Notes: generated by a model from the letters alone, not told the origin. 64,000 nt of DNA from Linum tenue (GCA_946122785.1 CAMGYJ010000007.1:6712909-6776908); one strand, 5' to 3'. Numbered from the stretch's first letter, positions 44,857 to 57,755 are shown. Numbers and translations: made by a program.

Positions 44857-45568
44857 ACCCAATTCTAAGTTAAATGTTTTTGGTTCGGTCCAGTCTTTGC
44901 TTAAATTGGACTTGGCCCTATCTCTTTTAATGCGATGTTTGTTTTTCGGTGTTACTTTGAGATCGGCAATCATGACATACCTCGGCAAGGAAAAAATTAA
45001 CTATTTTTGTTGCATGGGAAATTCTGACCAGTATGTAAAGAGGGCGTGATGAATAAAGAACACTTCATCAGCTGGAGAGGAACACTTCATCAGCTGGAGA
45101 GGATTATCGCGTGTTAAAATCCATGGGAAAAAGAATGAAAGCCAAACAACAGGCAGGAAGTTGGACCACTAGGCAGAGTTTGTTTCCTGGAAAAGCACTT
45201 TACATACTGCTGCAATCACGAGGGAATCATCATCTAAGGGACTATTCAGCAACAAATCCTGATATTTTGTGATTACAAGGATATGAAAAGCAAAATTTGG
45301 ACAATTCCAACATCACTAGTAATGGCATCCGAACCGAGTCGGAGCGCGTTGATCCCAATCCTTTCTTTCAATTCCTGAGTTACAAGTTTGTACTAGACTA
45401 GGGTTCTCATTAGCTCAACTACGTGACCCTCGAGCGATTCTGGGAAGTGATTCCGAAGCACTGCGATTGTGGTGCAGCAACTCCGTATGAAATGAGAATG
45501 CATCGAATAGCACATCCATGTCCACGATAACTAACTCGTACATATTCGTACAAAAACACCAACATGCC
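44857..45568. other. Spacer homologous to the SF3B3 3' flank
   Basis: As 41347-42052, with a small extra duplication of AACACTTCATCAGCTGGAGAGG at about 45060-45100. No gene. Confidence 0.6.
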
Positions 45569-45747
45569 TCAAACGATCTTATTTGCAACTAGCTCAATGT
45601 CACCAATACCATACCTCCTGGATGTCGCCCACGTAAATGCGATCGTGGTAAGGCCTGAATAGAAATAATCGTGTTCGGGAAAAGCTTGGAACTGGCACAA
45701 AGCCACTGGGACACCTTCCACTTGTGTCTTGTGCAAAAGCTCTAGGC
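45569..45747 (-). pseudogene. SF3B3 fragment, further deleted
   Basis: Keeps the stop-proximal codons (NKIV-stop) joined to the intron and exon ending VGDIQE, and the SLELLHKTQVEGVP start, but has lost the segment between LCQFQ and LFPNT. Confidence 0.85.
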
Positions 45748-45945
45748 TTAGGCTTGTTGGTGGGATCGGAGATTCGAGTACTAGTGTACACGGGGATCAA
45801 GATTCAGTTATTCCATTCTTCGGGGACAAGGAAAATGCTGAATCGTTTGGCAACAGCGATGGGGTTGAACACTAGCGTGCACTACAAGGCATGGTTTGAT
45901 TTTGACAAACAGGTGGGTGGGAAACCATTGGCTCAATATTCTTGA
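45748..45945 (+). pseudogene. SCPL exon 8 fragment, internally deleted
   Basis: Starts at GGCTTGTTGGTGGGATCGG; after GACAAACAGGTGGGTGG it jumps to GAAACCATTGGCTC, losing the catalytic His region. Confidence 0.85.
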
Positions 45946-45984
45946 GGCAACCATTATGCACATCTTTGTATTATCAATGATCTA

Positions 45985-46850
45985 ATGTCATATCAGAATC
46001 AAGAAATCGATTACCTTTGGCATAATCTTGAGTTGGAGATGGCTGATCCAGAGTCTAACGACACAGTGGAGTGGAATGGAAGACTACTGTTTCATTGCCG
46101 TCCAAACCTGTACAAAAGGGAGTTCATATATGGTCATCCTCGTCAGTTCATGAACTGATAATAATGGATACAACTATATTTAACCAATCTTCCTAACACA
46201 ATCTGATGCTCGGTTTCTTGTTTGACATCTTGAGCTTGCTATGAAACCAGAAGGTATTCGGAACCAAGGAAGACTCTGATGAAAGCAATTCATGAGGGTC
46301 TTGAAGTGTATGAACAGCAAGAAAACCACTTCATCAAAGACAACGTTTAGACGATCACCATGTTGACAGGAAGTTGAATCTGCTGTTTGTTGAGGCTCTG
46401 GTGGTCATTGTCTCCAAGCCGAAACTGTTGTTGAGGCTTTGGAGTGCTCGTTTATGTTCATTTCTCAATAAATCTCCTACCCTAGAAGCTGCTCATTGTC
46501 TCCAAGGTGAAACAGGTTTCTGCAGCAAGCGTGAAAGACTTTGCAGAGGTGGATGCATATCCGAAGATGAACAAATCCAGTGAGGACATCCAACTTCATC
46601 TCAAGAACTCGGAGCGCCATGCATTCAAGAACTCGAGGAAGGTGTCTAGTGCCACTTTAGTTCTCAACATCCACAAACCTGTAATTATATCATGCAAACC
46701 ACACTTGTACATGATTCAGCTGCAAGGACAAAATTTGCTACTCAAAATTCATAATATATACATGGTCTCCAATTCCATGGTGAAAATTATGCGCTTCTCC
46801 AGTTTATGGCTCCTTATACTTCTTCTCCAGTTTAGTTACCTTCTGCTTTG
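45985..46850 (+). pseudogene. Fragment of an unidentified gene, block 1b
   Basis: 45985-46158 is open for 57 codons (MSYQNQEIDYLWHNLELEM ... GHPRQFMN, stop). Further pieces (MKAIHEGLEVYEQQENHF; VSAASVKDFAEVDAYPKMNK) lie in other frames up to about 46700. More complete than block 1a. Family not recognised. Confidence 0.4.
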
Positions 46851-46970
46851 AAAAGTGACTTGCAAATTTTTCCTGTCATCAAACCAAGATAAAATGAAAG
46901 AGGCCTTCACATGGAAAGACTAGCAGAAGTCCGTGTTTGAGCTTTTCTGAGATGGTCCATTACAGTTCTC

Positions 46971-47023
46971 TACCACATCCTTTAAAACAAAGTGAAAGCA
47001 GCAGCAGGCTTGGAATAACAAGG
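46971..47023 (+). promoter_or_regulatory. USE and TATA-like box of U2-3
   Basis: TACCACATCC at 46971-46980, one base off the element of the other copies, 76 bp before U2. GGAATAACAAGG takes the TATA position. Confidence 0.72.
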
Positions 47024-47046
47024 AAGCTCTGTTTGCAAATCAACTC

Positions 47047-47243
47047 ATACCTTTCTCGGCCTTTTGGCTAAGATCAAGTGTAGTATCTGTTCTTATCAGT
47101 TTAATATCTGATACGTGGGCCAATGGCCCACACGATATTAAATTAATTTTTATAGGGGGAGAGGCCCACTACTGGAGCTTGCTTCAGGGGCCTTCTCGCG
47201 TGTCGCCCTTGCGTTGCACTATTGCATGGGCCTGGCGCACCCC
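47047..47243 (+). ncRNA. U2 spliceosomal snRNA, copy 3
   Basis: Full length; reads the most common base at every position where the copies differ. Marks the boundary between large units 1 and 2. CAATTATAGTCTAG follows as a 3' box-like sequence. Confidence 0.95.
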
Positions 47244-47768
47244 ACCAATTATAGTCTAGACTTTATTAAGGATTTTCCTTGTGGCCCAATTGTACTCATC
47301 CTAAGCTCATACGAATTGCCGACTATTTGTCGTCGGTTGAACTATGATGGGAGATGGCACAGCACGATCGTCGGAGAAGGATCAAAAGGTCAGAACAAAG
47401 TGAAGCACTTGTCATCTTCAGAAAAGCCCAAATGGCGACCGTGAGCCATCCACAGCGCAAGCTTTTTGCAGATTACAAAGGAAAAGTAAATCCCTCTTGT
47501 TTTTGTGTGTTTAGAAGTTTATGTAACGTTTGACTGTATTGGGTACTTAAGTTTTTTCTAGAGTTCAAAGTAACTGTTAATACTTAATACCAATCATAAT
47601 CACGATTGTCTCGTTGGAATAAAAGGTGAGTGTAGTGATGAATCGATTTGTCCGTGTTCGTTTAAGGCATCTAAACCCTAGTTCCATCTTATAAGTAACA
47701 GAAGCTGCAAATCCCTTTTTCATCACTTTTGTGACCAATCATATATAGCTAGCTTCTTCACCGCCGAA
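47244..47768. other. Spacer and promoter side of SCPL copy E
   Basis: Contains the uninterrupted target site of the MULE of unit 1 (AGAAGTTTATGTAACG, about 47513-47528). No gene. Confidence 0.7.
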
Positions 47769-50700
47769 ATGAGATCTCGTTTATGGATTGTTATGTTAAT
47801 GATTTCTGCAACTTGCACCGCGATTTGCAGAACGATTGAGGCTTCATATGAAGCTGATAAGATTGTGAAGTTGCCATGCCAGGGCAGCCACTAGTTAGCT
47901 TACAGCAGTATTCAGGTTATGTTACTGTTAATGAAACCCAGCAGAGGAAGCTCTTCTACTACTTTGTTGAAGCTGAGACAAACTCTACTTCCAAGCTTCT
48001 TGTTTTGTGGCTAAATGATGGTACGTTGGTTGATTATCTACATTTTGATGCAACCCTTTTATCGTATTTGATCCTTTTATTTCGAATATAAGTTTAAGTA
48101 TTACAGTAAAGACTCTTTTTTTGTTATGCTTTAAGAATGACTTGAGGTTGGTGTGTTTTGCTAATAGGGCCAGGGTGTTCCTCTATTGGAAGTTTAGAAC
48201 TCGAGCTTTCACTCTGAGCATGGCCCTTTCAAGACAAATGGTTCAAGAGCTCTCCTAAAAAATTACTATAATTGGAACAAAGGTGCCTTCATATTAATCT
48301 CAACTTGCCATATAGTGATGTGGGATTTTTTCCCCAGAAATATCATTAAAAAGAAAGGGGGGAAATTCCAAAAATACCAGTCATTTACGAAAAATTCCAA
48401 AAATATCACTATTTTCCGAAAACTGCTAGGGAAAGGCGCGATTTTCGATGAAAGCCGCATCGGGATGGGACGGTCTGATAAACCGTGCCGAGAAGCAGCG
48501 GTTCATATACAACCGCCCCCCTAAGTAGCAGTATGTATATACATACATATGTAGTTCGCTTATATAAAGCCTCTGAAGCAAAAAGAAAAACGACAAAACC
48601 ACTAAACCATTTGTTTAAAGGCTCAAGGCTCTTCAACAATTGCATGAAAACCCAAAAAAATCAACGATTTCTGGAACTTGCATCCCCGGGGTTTCTGGGA
48701 GCGTCTTCCACCTACCCTAGGTCCTTTCTAATTTTCATATCTTTTATAAATCCGACCTCCCTGAACTGGATCTGGACGATGGAAACACAGAAAAAAGAAT
48801 AGGAATTAACCAACGATATATTTGAGATCCGTCGATTAAGAAACAGGGGGCGACATGGCGAGCTGAAATAGACATGCAGGGGAAAAGACATGCAAGATCA
48901 ATAAAGTGAGGAACTGAAATCGACGGTAGGAAATCAGAGACGGGGACAATCGGTTAGCGACAGTGGGATAATTGAGATAGCCAGATCTAGAAAGAATGCG
49001 AGGCTATGAGAAGTTTACTGGGAGAGGGGGGTTTTCAACCTTTTTAGTTGTTGGTGTTTCTGCATATACGAAAGACAATGGGCCTGGCCCAAATTACAAA
49101 ATCATAATGAACTTCACCCACACAAACCGCTCCATTCTGCCGCGGTTTATCAGACCGTTTCGCCCCGATGCGATTTTCATCAAAACCCGCACCACACAAG
49201 CGGTTTTCAAAAAATGGTGGTGTGCTTGGAATTTTTCATAAATGAGTGCTATTTTTGTAATTTTTTTCTTTTTAGTGGTATTTCTGGAAAAAAAATCCAA
49301 TGATGTGCATCTCTTTTGAGTTCTTCATTTTTGAACTATAAACTAGCAGCTTAACTTTTTCTGTTGCAGAAGCAAACATGCTATACTTTGAATCGCCAGC
49401 CGGAGTTGGATTCTCTTATTCTGCCAATACCTCGTTCTATGAATTAGTAAACGATACCATAACAAGTTCGGTCTGAAACGTATACTAATCTTCAAATTGT
49501 CAACCTGAAATAACTTGTCAGATTAAGTACAAAATCCAACTGAGTTGTCTGTTCACTTCTTATTATCAGCAAACGACAACTTGGCATTCCTACGACAATG
49601 GCTAATCAAGTTTACTTAATACAAGAAAATAGATCTTTATCTCACCGAGAAAGCTATGTTAGTATGTAATTTCTAGAGTCTGTTGTTAAGAGAGCATCTG
49701 ATTCAAATCTTTAGAATTCAGATTTCTCTTTTCTCCAATAGGACACTATGTCCCACAACTAGCCCAGCTAATTGTAGAGTCAAGATCAAATCTCAGCTTA
49801 AAAGGCATAGCAGTAAGTTCACCTGCCAAAATATACATTGACATATCAACAAATCCTGATGTTTGTATGACGAGTCAGTGATTCTCTTCTCGTGTTGCGT
49901 TGTGCTGTAATTTTGAGATAGGGAACCCATTGTTGGAGTTCAACAGAGATTTCAACGGAGAAGGAAAGTTCTACTTGTCTCACGACTTGATATCGGACAA
50001 CACCTATCACCTTGTCAACAAAATGTGCAACACCTCCCAGATCAGGAGACAAGCTGCTTCAAACTCCTTTACAGAGCCTTGTAAATTTCGTTGCAACCCA
50101 ACTTGGCACAAAATACCTAGCCGGAACTTCGAAATATATGATATCACTGCATATGTATGTTTAGCAGACAATGATGGGTCATCATCATCTAAGTAGTCTC
50201 TGGAAGCAACTTTCCATCCATTCTCATCCCTCAAGTCAAGCCAGAGAACCAGCATAAATTCGATATAAGTTCCCCCTTGACTATGATCAACACAAATGTA
50301 CCCGAATCAACGACACATGTAGTACTGCTCATCGTTGTTGGGTTTTGGATTTGTCTAGTCAATGCAGACAGTTGGAGATTCGAACATAGACATTTGTGCA
50401 CAAGGTGAAAGAACAAGTACTTGAACATGAAAGATGTTAAGCATGCTACACATGCCCAGCTTGTAGACATCCCCACCTGAAGAAGCTGCAGTTAGTAAGC
50501 CCCATAGACTAGATTGAATATTTTTTAGTCTCAAATTATAAACTAGACCAGCTCTTTAGTTTTGCAGTGTGATGAACTATGACTGAAACAATTTGGAGAA
50601 TCCGACGATTAGCGTGGTGGGATCACTAGTGAGTTCACGAATCCAGGTACTAGTTTATAGCGGGAATCAAGACTCGGTGCTGCCATTCATTAGGACGAGG

Positions 50701-50835
50701 ACACTGGTGAATCGTCTGGCCAAAAAGATGGGTTTGAATACAACTGGTTCATGCAGGGCATGGTTTGATGGTGAAAAGCACGTAGTTTTCTGCTTCCATT
50801 TTTGCTGCAACATTGTAGCCTTTGATAATCCGTAG
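47769..50835 (+). pseudogene. SCPL copy E
   Basis: Near-identical to copy D: same 5 bp insertion in exon 1, lost donor after exon 3, stop in exon 4 and loss of the GESYAG motif. Small private differences include CACTCTGAGC (2 bp extra) in exon 2 and loss of one A in exon 6 (CACAAAATACC). It was inherited dead. Confidence 0.92.
48323..49298. mobile_element. MULE-like element in intron 2 of SCPL copy E
   Basis: Same element and position as 36657-37632, with the flanks AGTGATGTG and AATGATGTG. Confidence 0.85.
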
Positions 50836-51020
50836 CAAACTTTAATTTCTTCAAACTGTAATTATTTCAATTGTTCTTTTTTTTCTTTGGAGTGAAGCAG
50901 GTAGGTGGTATCCAAAGTTTTAGCATATCCAAGTGAGAGTGAAAAATACCACATGGAAAAGGAAGGGGAGTTAAAAAGGGGTAAGAGGTATAAAGAGATG
51001 TTTAGATAAGTCATTGTAAC

Positions 51021-51165
51021 ATACTTACCTGGATGGGATCTACAAGTGATTAATAAGGCTTGTGTTCTGGCCCAATGACCTCCATTGCACTTTAGGAGGC
51101 GTGTTGGGCTAAAGTCTCCCTATTGTAGGAGAGTCTACATCATGATTTGTGTAAGAGGCCTGCGT
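51021..51165 (+). pseudogene. U1 snRNA pseudogene 6
   Basis: Unit 2 counterpart of the copy at 39356 with the same damage. Upstream element TACCACATGG at 50947-50956; TATAAAG at 50989-50995. Confidence 0.9.
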
Positions 51166-51396
51166 TTGAGCTACCTCTACTCAATCTACCCAATTTGAGT
51201 CCAATCAAATTGATCATGGGCAGTCAGATGTTTGGCCCAATAGATTCTGCTGCTAATTGTTGTTTGGGATGCACGTAAAAATTAAAATGACCCTTTGGCA
51301 TTTTATGGTTCTTACGTTGAGATGTATTTATGATGTAGGTATGTGTTAAAAGAACTTGAGTGTTAGATTGAACTGAAGCTTTAAGGTTAATATATA

Positions 51397-51799
51397 GGAT
51401 AATGTTTATCTTTTATCCAAAATCTTTTTCAAATTCTTTTATATATCATTCAAACTTTTATATATCATTCAAATTTATCAAAATCCTTTTCAGATTCTTT
51501 TATATATCATTTAAACTTATTAAAATGTTATTAAATAGCCATCTTTCGTAATACATCAAAATATTAGCCATTTTTACGTTATCGTTAATAATTTTGTAAC
51601 TATTTTTTTAGTTAAAATACTAAAATTTTGGAATGTTGACCTTTATGTGTATCTTCCAAATAAGTATCACGTTGCCAAGTCAATATTACTAACAAAATTG
51701 TTAATTGGAAGCTAACATTTGGCTAATTCTTAGTATTTCGATAGGTTGACTAATAAAAATGAATCCGAAAAAGGGTTGGGTAATAAATAATCATTACCC
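51397..51799. mobile_element. AT-rich MITE, unit 2 copy
   Basis: Counterpart of 39732-40135 with the same ends. Confidence 0.72.
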
Positions 51800-52084
51800 T
51801 AATATTTTTATGACTCTTCTAATATGGAGTATGGTTAAATGAAAGCTAGTTACAATGTGGTGGTGCTCAGTTTATAGCCTTGTTTCGTCGCTAAAACAAT
51901 CCAAATAGCACTTCCTATTCACCGAAGTCGACTACTTTCATTCGTTACTCAGCGAGCTAAACCAACGTGATTCACCAAAGTCGATTACTTTCATTTGTTA
52001 CTCGACAAGCTAAACCAACATGATTTCACGCAACAGCTTGAGAGAGATATATATTACAAGCATCATGTTTTACACACAATCTTG

Positions 52085-52479
52085 ACTAAACGTTCTTAAA
52101 TGAATTTTTGAGTTTTGAGAGCTGCAAATGTTCCTAACAAACTGCAAGTACTCTCCATGGTTGATATGGTTCACTGGGTATGTAATGCAAAGAGCTTAAG
52201 AGTCAATAGACCTTAGAATACAAAATGAGATGAACAAGTACCTGAACAAGAAAGGTGTCCAACAAGCTATGCATGCCCAACTTGTAGCTATATCAGTCTA
52301 TGGAGTGCTTGTACCCAACAAGAACAAGATTGCTACCTCATCAAGTGGGAGTGCTATAGTAATAGTTGCACTTAGCTTGCTCTCTCTAATGATCAATTTG
52401 TGATACTGCAACGGTATAAAGTAAGACGAGAGCAACCTGGTGAATCGTCTCTCTGAACAGTTTGGTTTGAACACTAGAT
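52085..52479 (+). pseudogene. SCPL fragment before U1-7
   Basis: Counterpart of 40440-40815. Confidence 0.8.
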
Positions 52480-52774
52480 GACTCACCATTGATCAAAGAC
52501 TATCAAAAATATGCACTATGTGATTTTTCTACAAGCATACCAACTCCTCATCACGTTCTTAGCATTCTAATCGCAGATTACCCTAATCATCACAACTCAT
52601 ACCGGTCCTTGTAAAAACCTGAAGAACATGCAACCAAGCTCTTCATAAGATGGTATCAATGGTGACGTGAGGACTGCAGAGAGGTACAAAGAGATGGGGA
52701 AGATGGGAGATCAGGTGGCAGCGGGAGGGACGTGTAGATAAGATAGAAGATGGTTTGGAAGTTGCGAGAGAAAA

Positions 52775-52824
52775 TACCACATCGATTGGCAGTGGAAGTT
52801 GAGAAGGAGAAAGGGAGTATAAAA
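52775..52824 (+). promoter_or_regulatory. USE and TATA box of U1-7
   Basis: TACCACATCG at 52775-52784 (-75) and TATAAAA at 52818-52824 (-32). Confidence 0.87.
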
Positions 52825-52849
52825 TAAGAGCTGGCCGCAACTAGACAAC

Positions 52850-53010
52850 ATACTTACCTGGACGGGATCTACAGACGATCAATAAGGTCTGTGGTCTAGG
52901 CCAGTGACCTCCATTGCACTGTTGGAGGGGTGCTGGGCTAAGGTCTCCCCATAGTGGGAGAGCCTACGTCATAATTTGTGGCAGTGGGGGCCTGCGTTCG
53001 CGCAGCCCCT
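52850..53010 (+). ncRNA. U1 spliceosomal snRNA, copy 7
   Basis: Full length (161 nt) and, as far as I can see, identical to copy 4, including the ACAGAC/GTCTGT stem I and GCAGTGGGGG before stem IV. 3' box CA-N6-AGTCAAA at 53014-53028. Confidence 0.95.
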
Positions 53011-53716
53011 TCCCAATTCTAAGTCAAAAAGTTTCTGGTTCGGTCCAGTCTTGATTAAATTGGGCTCGGCCCTATCTCTGTTAATGAGATGATTGTTTCT
53101 CTGTTTTTCTTTGAGATTGGCAATCATGATATACCTCGGCAAGGAAAAAATTAACTATCTTTGTTGCATGGGAAGTTCTGACCAGTATGTAAAGAGGGCG
53201 TGATGAATAAAGAACACTTCATCAGCTGGAGAGGATTATCCAATGTTAAAATCCATGGATAAATCTATGGGAAAAATAACGAAAGCCAAACAACAGGCAG
53301 GAAGTTTGACCACCAGGCAGAGTTTGTTTCCTGAAAAAGCACTTTACATACAACAATCACGACAGAATCATCATCTAAGGGACTATTCAGCAACAAATCC
53401 TGATATTTTGTGATTACAAGGATATGAAATGCAAAATTTTGACAATTCCAACATCACTAGTAATGGCATCTGAACCGAGGCGGAGCGACATTGATCCCAA
53501 TCCTTTCTTTCAATTCATGAGTTACAAGTTTCTACTAGACTAGTAGGGTTCTCATTAGCTCAACTACGTGACCCTCGAGCAATTCTGGGAAGTGATTCCG
53601 AAGCACTGCGATTGTGGTGCAGCAACTCCGTATGAAACGAGAATGCATCGGATAGCACATCCATGTCCGCGATATAAACTAACTCATACATTTTCATACA
53701 AAAACACAAACATGCC
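53011..53716. other. Spacer homologous to the SF3B3 3' flank
   Basis: Counterpart of 41347-42052. No gene. Confidence 0.6.
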
Positions 53717-54140
53717 TCAAACGATCTTATTTCGGACTTCCACAAGTTTCTTCAGTAGAGCTGATTCTCATCCCGCCTATACTTGCAGAAGTGGAAAGAC
53801 TACCACAGCAGAAGAGAAAATAAAAAATCAGTGACTATTATGTTATCCAAGCCAAGCTATGAGATGTGGGGGAAAACAGAGAATATAAACATTTGCAACT
53901 AGCTCAATGTCACCAATACCATACCTCCTGGATGTCGCCCACGTAAATGCAATCACGGTAGGCCTGAATAGAAATAATCGTGTTCGGGAAAAGCTTGTTC
54001 TCACATTTCTTGAGCAACCTCTTCTTCCCCAAGTCATATATTCTGAGTGTAGAGCCTATTCCAGCCAGTAATCTACCTTGGAACTGGCACAAAGCCACTG
54101 GGACACCTTCCACTTGTGTCTTGTGCAAAAGCTCTAGGCT
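53717..54140 (-). pseudogene. SF3B3 fragment, unit 2a
   Basis: Counterpart of 42053-42476 with the same internal deletion and intron. Confidence 0.9.
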
Positions 54141-54482
54141 TAGGCTTGTTGGTGGGATCGGAGATTCGAGTACTAGTGTACAGCGGGGATCAAGATTCAG
54201 TTATTCCATTCTTCAGGGACAAGGAAAATGGCGAATCGTTTGGCAACAGGGATGGGGTTGAACACTAGCGTGCCCTACAAGGCATGGTTTGATTTTGACA
54301 AACAGGTGCGTGGATGGACACAAGTCTATGGGGAGAACAATCAGTTGTCATTTGCCACCATTAGAGGAGCCTCTCAAGAGATCACTCGCAGTATTTGCAG
54401 CATTAATTTGTTGCTGGGAAACCATTGGCTCAATATTCTTGAGGCAACCATTATGCACATCTTTGTATTATCAATGATCTAA
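54141..54482 (+). pseudogene. SCPL exon 8 fragment, unit 2a
   Basis: Counterpart of 42477-42818, with the same frameshift and loss of the His region. Confidence 0.88.
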
Positions 54483-54937
54483 TGTCATATCAGAATCAAG
54501 AAATCGATTACCTTTGGCATAATCTTGAGTTGGAGATGGCTGATCCAGAGTCTAACGACACAGTGGAGTGGAATGGAAGAATACTGTTTCATTGAGGTCC
54601 AAACCTGTACAAAAGGGAGTGCATATATGGTCATCCTCGTCAGTTCATGAACTGATAATAATGGATACAACTATATTTAACCAATCTTCCTAACGCAATC
54701 TGATGCTCGGTTTCTTGTTTGACATCTTGAGCTTGCTATGAAACCAGAAGGTATTCGGAACCAAGGAAGACTCTGATGAAAGCAATTCATGAGGGTCTTG
54801 AAGTGTATGAACAGCAAGAAAACCACTTCATCAAAGACAACGTTGAGACGATCACCATGTTGACTGGAAGCTGAATCTGCTGTTTGTTGAGGCTTTGGTG
54901 GTCATTGTCTGACTCCAAGCTGAAACTGTTGTTGAGG
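54482..54937 (+). pseudogene. Fragment of an unidentified gene, block 2a
   Basis: Counterpart of 42818-43272, with the same early stop. Confidence 0.42.
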
Positions 54938-55187
54938 TAATGCATCAAAAGATTAGCCATTTTTACGTTATCGTTAATAATTTTGTAACTATTTTTTAGT
55001 CAAAATACTAAAATTTTGGAATGCTGACCTTTATGTGTATCTTCCAAATAAGTATCACGTTGCCAAGTCAATATTATTAACAAAATTGTTAATTGGAAGC
55101 TAACATTTGGCTAATTCTTAGTATTTCGATAGGTTGACTAATAAAAAAGAATCCGAAAAAGGTTTGGGTAATAAATAGTCATTACCC
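54938..55187. mobile_element. 3' half of the AT-rich MITE, unit 2
   Basis: Counterpart of 43273-43523. Confidence 0.78.
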
Positions 55188-55535
55188 TAATATTTTTATG
55201 ACTCTTCTAATATGGAGTATGGTTAAATGAAAGCTAGTTACAATGTGGTGGTGCTCAGTTTATAGCCTTGTTTCGTCACCAAAACTATCCAAATAGCACT
55301 TCCTATTTACCTCGACTACTTTCATTTGTTACTCAGCGAGCTAAACTAACGTGATTCACCAAAGTCAACTACTTTCATTTGTTACTCGAAGAGCTAAACC
55401 AACATGATTTCACGCAACAGTTTGAGAGAGATATATATTACAAGCATCATGTTTTACACACAACCTTGACCAAAATTTTGTCTCGGTACCCATCACACAC
55501 ACAAGTATGATATTTTTATTCACACACAACACAAG

Positions 55536-55984
55536 TAGCAGAGGAAACTCTTCTGCTACTCTGTTGAAGCTAAGACAAACCCCGCTTCCAGGCCCGTCGT
55601 CCTTAAATGAACTTTTGAGTTTTGAGAGCTGCAAATGTTCCTAACAAACTGGAAGTACTCTCCATGGTTGATATGGACATATGGTCAAATGGCGATGTAA
55701 TGCAAAGAGCTTAAGAGTCAATAGACCTTAGAATACAAAATGAAATGAACAAGTACTTGAACAAGAAAGGTGTCCAACAAGCTATGCATGCCCAACTTGT
55801 AGCTAAAGTGCTTGTACCCAGCAAGAACAAGATTGCTACCTCATCAAGTGGGAGTGCTATAGCAATTGTTGCACTCAGCTTGCTCTCTCTAATGTTCAAT
55901 TTGTGTTACTGCAACGGTATAAAGTACGATGAGAGCAACCTGGTGAATCGTCTCTCTGAACAGTTTGGTTTGAACACTAGATGA
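55536..55984 (+). pseudogene. SCPL fragment before U1-8
   Basis: Counterpart of 43880-44320, with the same mosaic of exon pieces. Confidence 0.8.
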
Positions 55985-56284
55985 TTCACCAAGGATCAAG
56001 GACCATCGAAAAATATGCACTCTGTGATTTTTCTACAAGCATACCAACACCTCATCACGTTCATAGCATTCTAATCGTAGATTACCCTAATCATCACAAC
56101 TCATACCGGTCCTTGTAAAAACCTTAAGAACATGCAGCCAAGCTCTTCATCACATGGTATCAATGGTGACGTGAGGACTGAGACTGCAGAGAGGTACAAA
56201 GAGATGGGGAAGAGGGGAGAACAGGTGGCAGCGGGAGGGAAGTGTAGATAAGATAGAAGATGGTTTGGAAGTTGCGAGAGAAAA

Positions 56285-56334
56285 TACCACATCGGTTAAC
56301 ATAAGAAGTTTAGAAGGGGGAAAGGAGTATAAAA
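56285..56334 (+). promoter_or_regulatory. USE and TATA box of U1-8
   Basis: TACCACATCG at 56285-56294 (-75) and TATAAAA at 56328-56334 (-32). Confidence 0.87.
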
Positions 56335-56359
56335 AACGAGCTGGGTGCAACTTCACAAC

Positions 56360-56520
56360 ATACTTACCTGGACGGGATCTACGGGCGATCAATAAGGCCT
56401 GTGGTCTAGGCCAGTGACCTCCATTGCACTTTTGGAGGGGTGCTGGGCTAAGGTCTCCCCATAGTGGGAGAGCCTACGTCATAATTTGTGGCAGCGGGGG
56501 CCTGCGTTCGCGCGGCCCCT
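56360..56520 (+). ncRNA. U1 spliceosomal snRNA, copy 8
   Basis: Full length (161 nt), same stem I type as copy 5 and with CTACGTCATAA before the Sm site. 3' box CA-N6-AGTTAA at 56524-56537. Expected to be functional. Confidence 0.95.
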
Positions 56521-57233
56521 ACCCAATTCTAAGTTAAATGTTTTTTGTTCGGTCCAGTCTTTGCTTAAATTGGACTTAGCCCTATCTTTTTTAATGCGAT
56601 GTTTGTTTTTCGGTGTTACTTTGAGATCGGCAATCATGACATACCTCGGCAAGGAAAAAATTAACTATTTTTGTTGCATGGGAAATTCTGACCAGTATGT
56701 AAAGAGGGCGTGATGAATAAAGAACACTTCATCAGCTGGAGAGGAACACTTCATCAGCTGGAGAGGAATATCCCGTGTTAAAATCCATGGGAAAAAGAAT
56801 GAAAGCCAAACAACAGGCAGGAAGTTGGACCACTAGGCAGAGTTTGTTTCCTGGAAAAGCACTTTACATACTGCTGCAATCACGACAGAATCATCATCTA
56901 AGGGACTATTCAGCAACAAATCCTGATATTTTGTGATTACAAGGATATGAAAAGCAAAATTTGGACAATTCCAACATCACTAGTAATGGCATCCGAACCG
57001 AGTCGGAGCAACATTGATCCCAATCCTTTCTTTCAATTCCTGAGTTACAAGTTTGTACTAGACTAGGGTTCTCATTAGCTCAACTACGTGACCCTCGAGC
57101 GATTCTGGGAAGTGATTCCGAAGCACTGCGATTGTGGTGCAGCAACTCCGTATGAAATGAGAATGCATCGAATAGCACATCCATGTCCACGATAACTAAC
57201 TCGTACATATTCGTACAAAAACACCAACATGCC
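56521..57233. other. Spacer homologous to the SF3B3 3' flank
   Basis: Counterpart of 44857-45568, including the doubled AACACTTCATCAGCTGGAGAGG. No gene. Confidence 0.6.
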
Positions 57234-57413
57234 TCAAACGATCTTATTTGCAACTAGCTCAATGTCACCAATACCATACCTCCTGGATGTCGCCCACGTA
57301 AATGCGATCGCGGTAAGGCCTGAATAGAAATAATCGTGTTCGGGAAAAGCTTGGAACTGGCACAAAGCCACTGGGACACCTTCCACTTGTGTCTTGTGCA
57401 AAAGCTCTAGGCT
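57234..57413 (-). pseudogene. SF3B3 fragment, unit 2b
   Basis: Counterpart of 45569-45747, with the same extra internal deletion. Confidence 0.85.
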
Positions 57414-57755
57414 TAGGCTTGTTGGTGGGATCGGAGATTCGAGTACTAGTGTACAGCGGGGATCAAGATTCAGTTATTCCATTCTTCAGGGACAAGGAAA
57501 ATGGCGAATCGTTTGGCAACAGGGATGGGGTTGAACACTAGCGTGCCCTACAAGGCATGGTTTGATTTTGACAAACAGGTGCGTGGATGGACACAAGTCT
57601 ATGGGGAGAACAATCAGTTGTCATTTGCCACCATTAGAGGAGCCTCTCAAGAGATCACTCGCAGTATTTGCAGCATTAATTTGTTGCTGGGAAACCATTG
57701 GCTCAATATTCTTGAGGCAACCATTATGCACATCTTTGTATTATCAATGATCTAA
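57414..57755 (+). pseudogene. SCPL exon 8 fragment, unit 2b
   Basis: Like the unit 2a piece rather than the more deleted unit 1b piece: it keeps GTGCGTGGATGGACACAAG and AGAGGAGCCTCTCAAGAG. Confidence 0.86.

Larger units (their letters stand above)
33851..47046. repeat. Large tandem unit 1 (U2 to U2)
   Basis: From U2-2 to the base before U2-3. Apart from the private MULE at 34356-35852 it is nearly collinear with unit 2 at an offset close to 11,664 bp from 36.1 to 45 kb, with few substitutions. Confidence 0.92.
51549..54937. repeat. Inner tandem block 2a
   Basis: Counterpart of 39885-43272; its right junction at 54937/54938 joins the same two sequences, so the inner duplication preceded the outer one. 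Confidence 0.87.
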
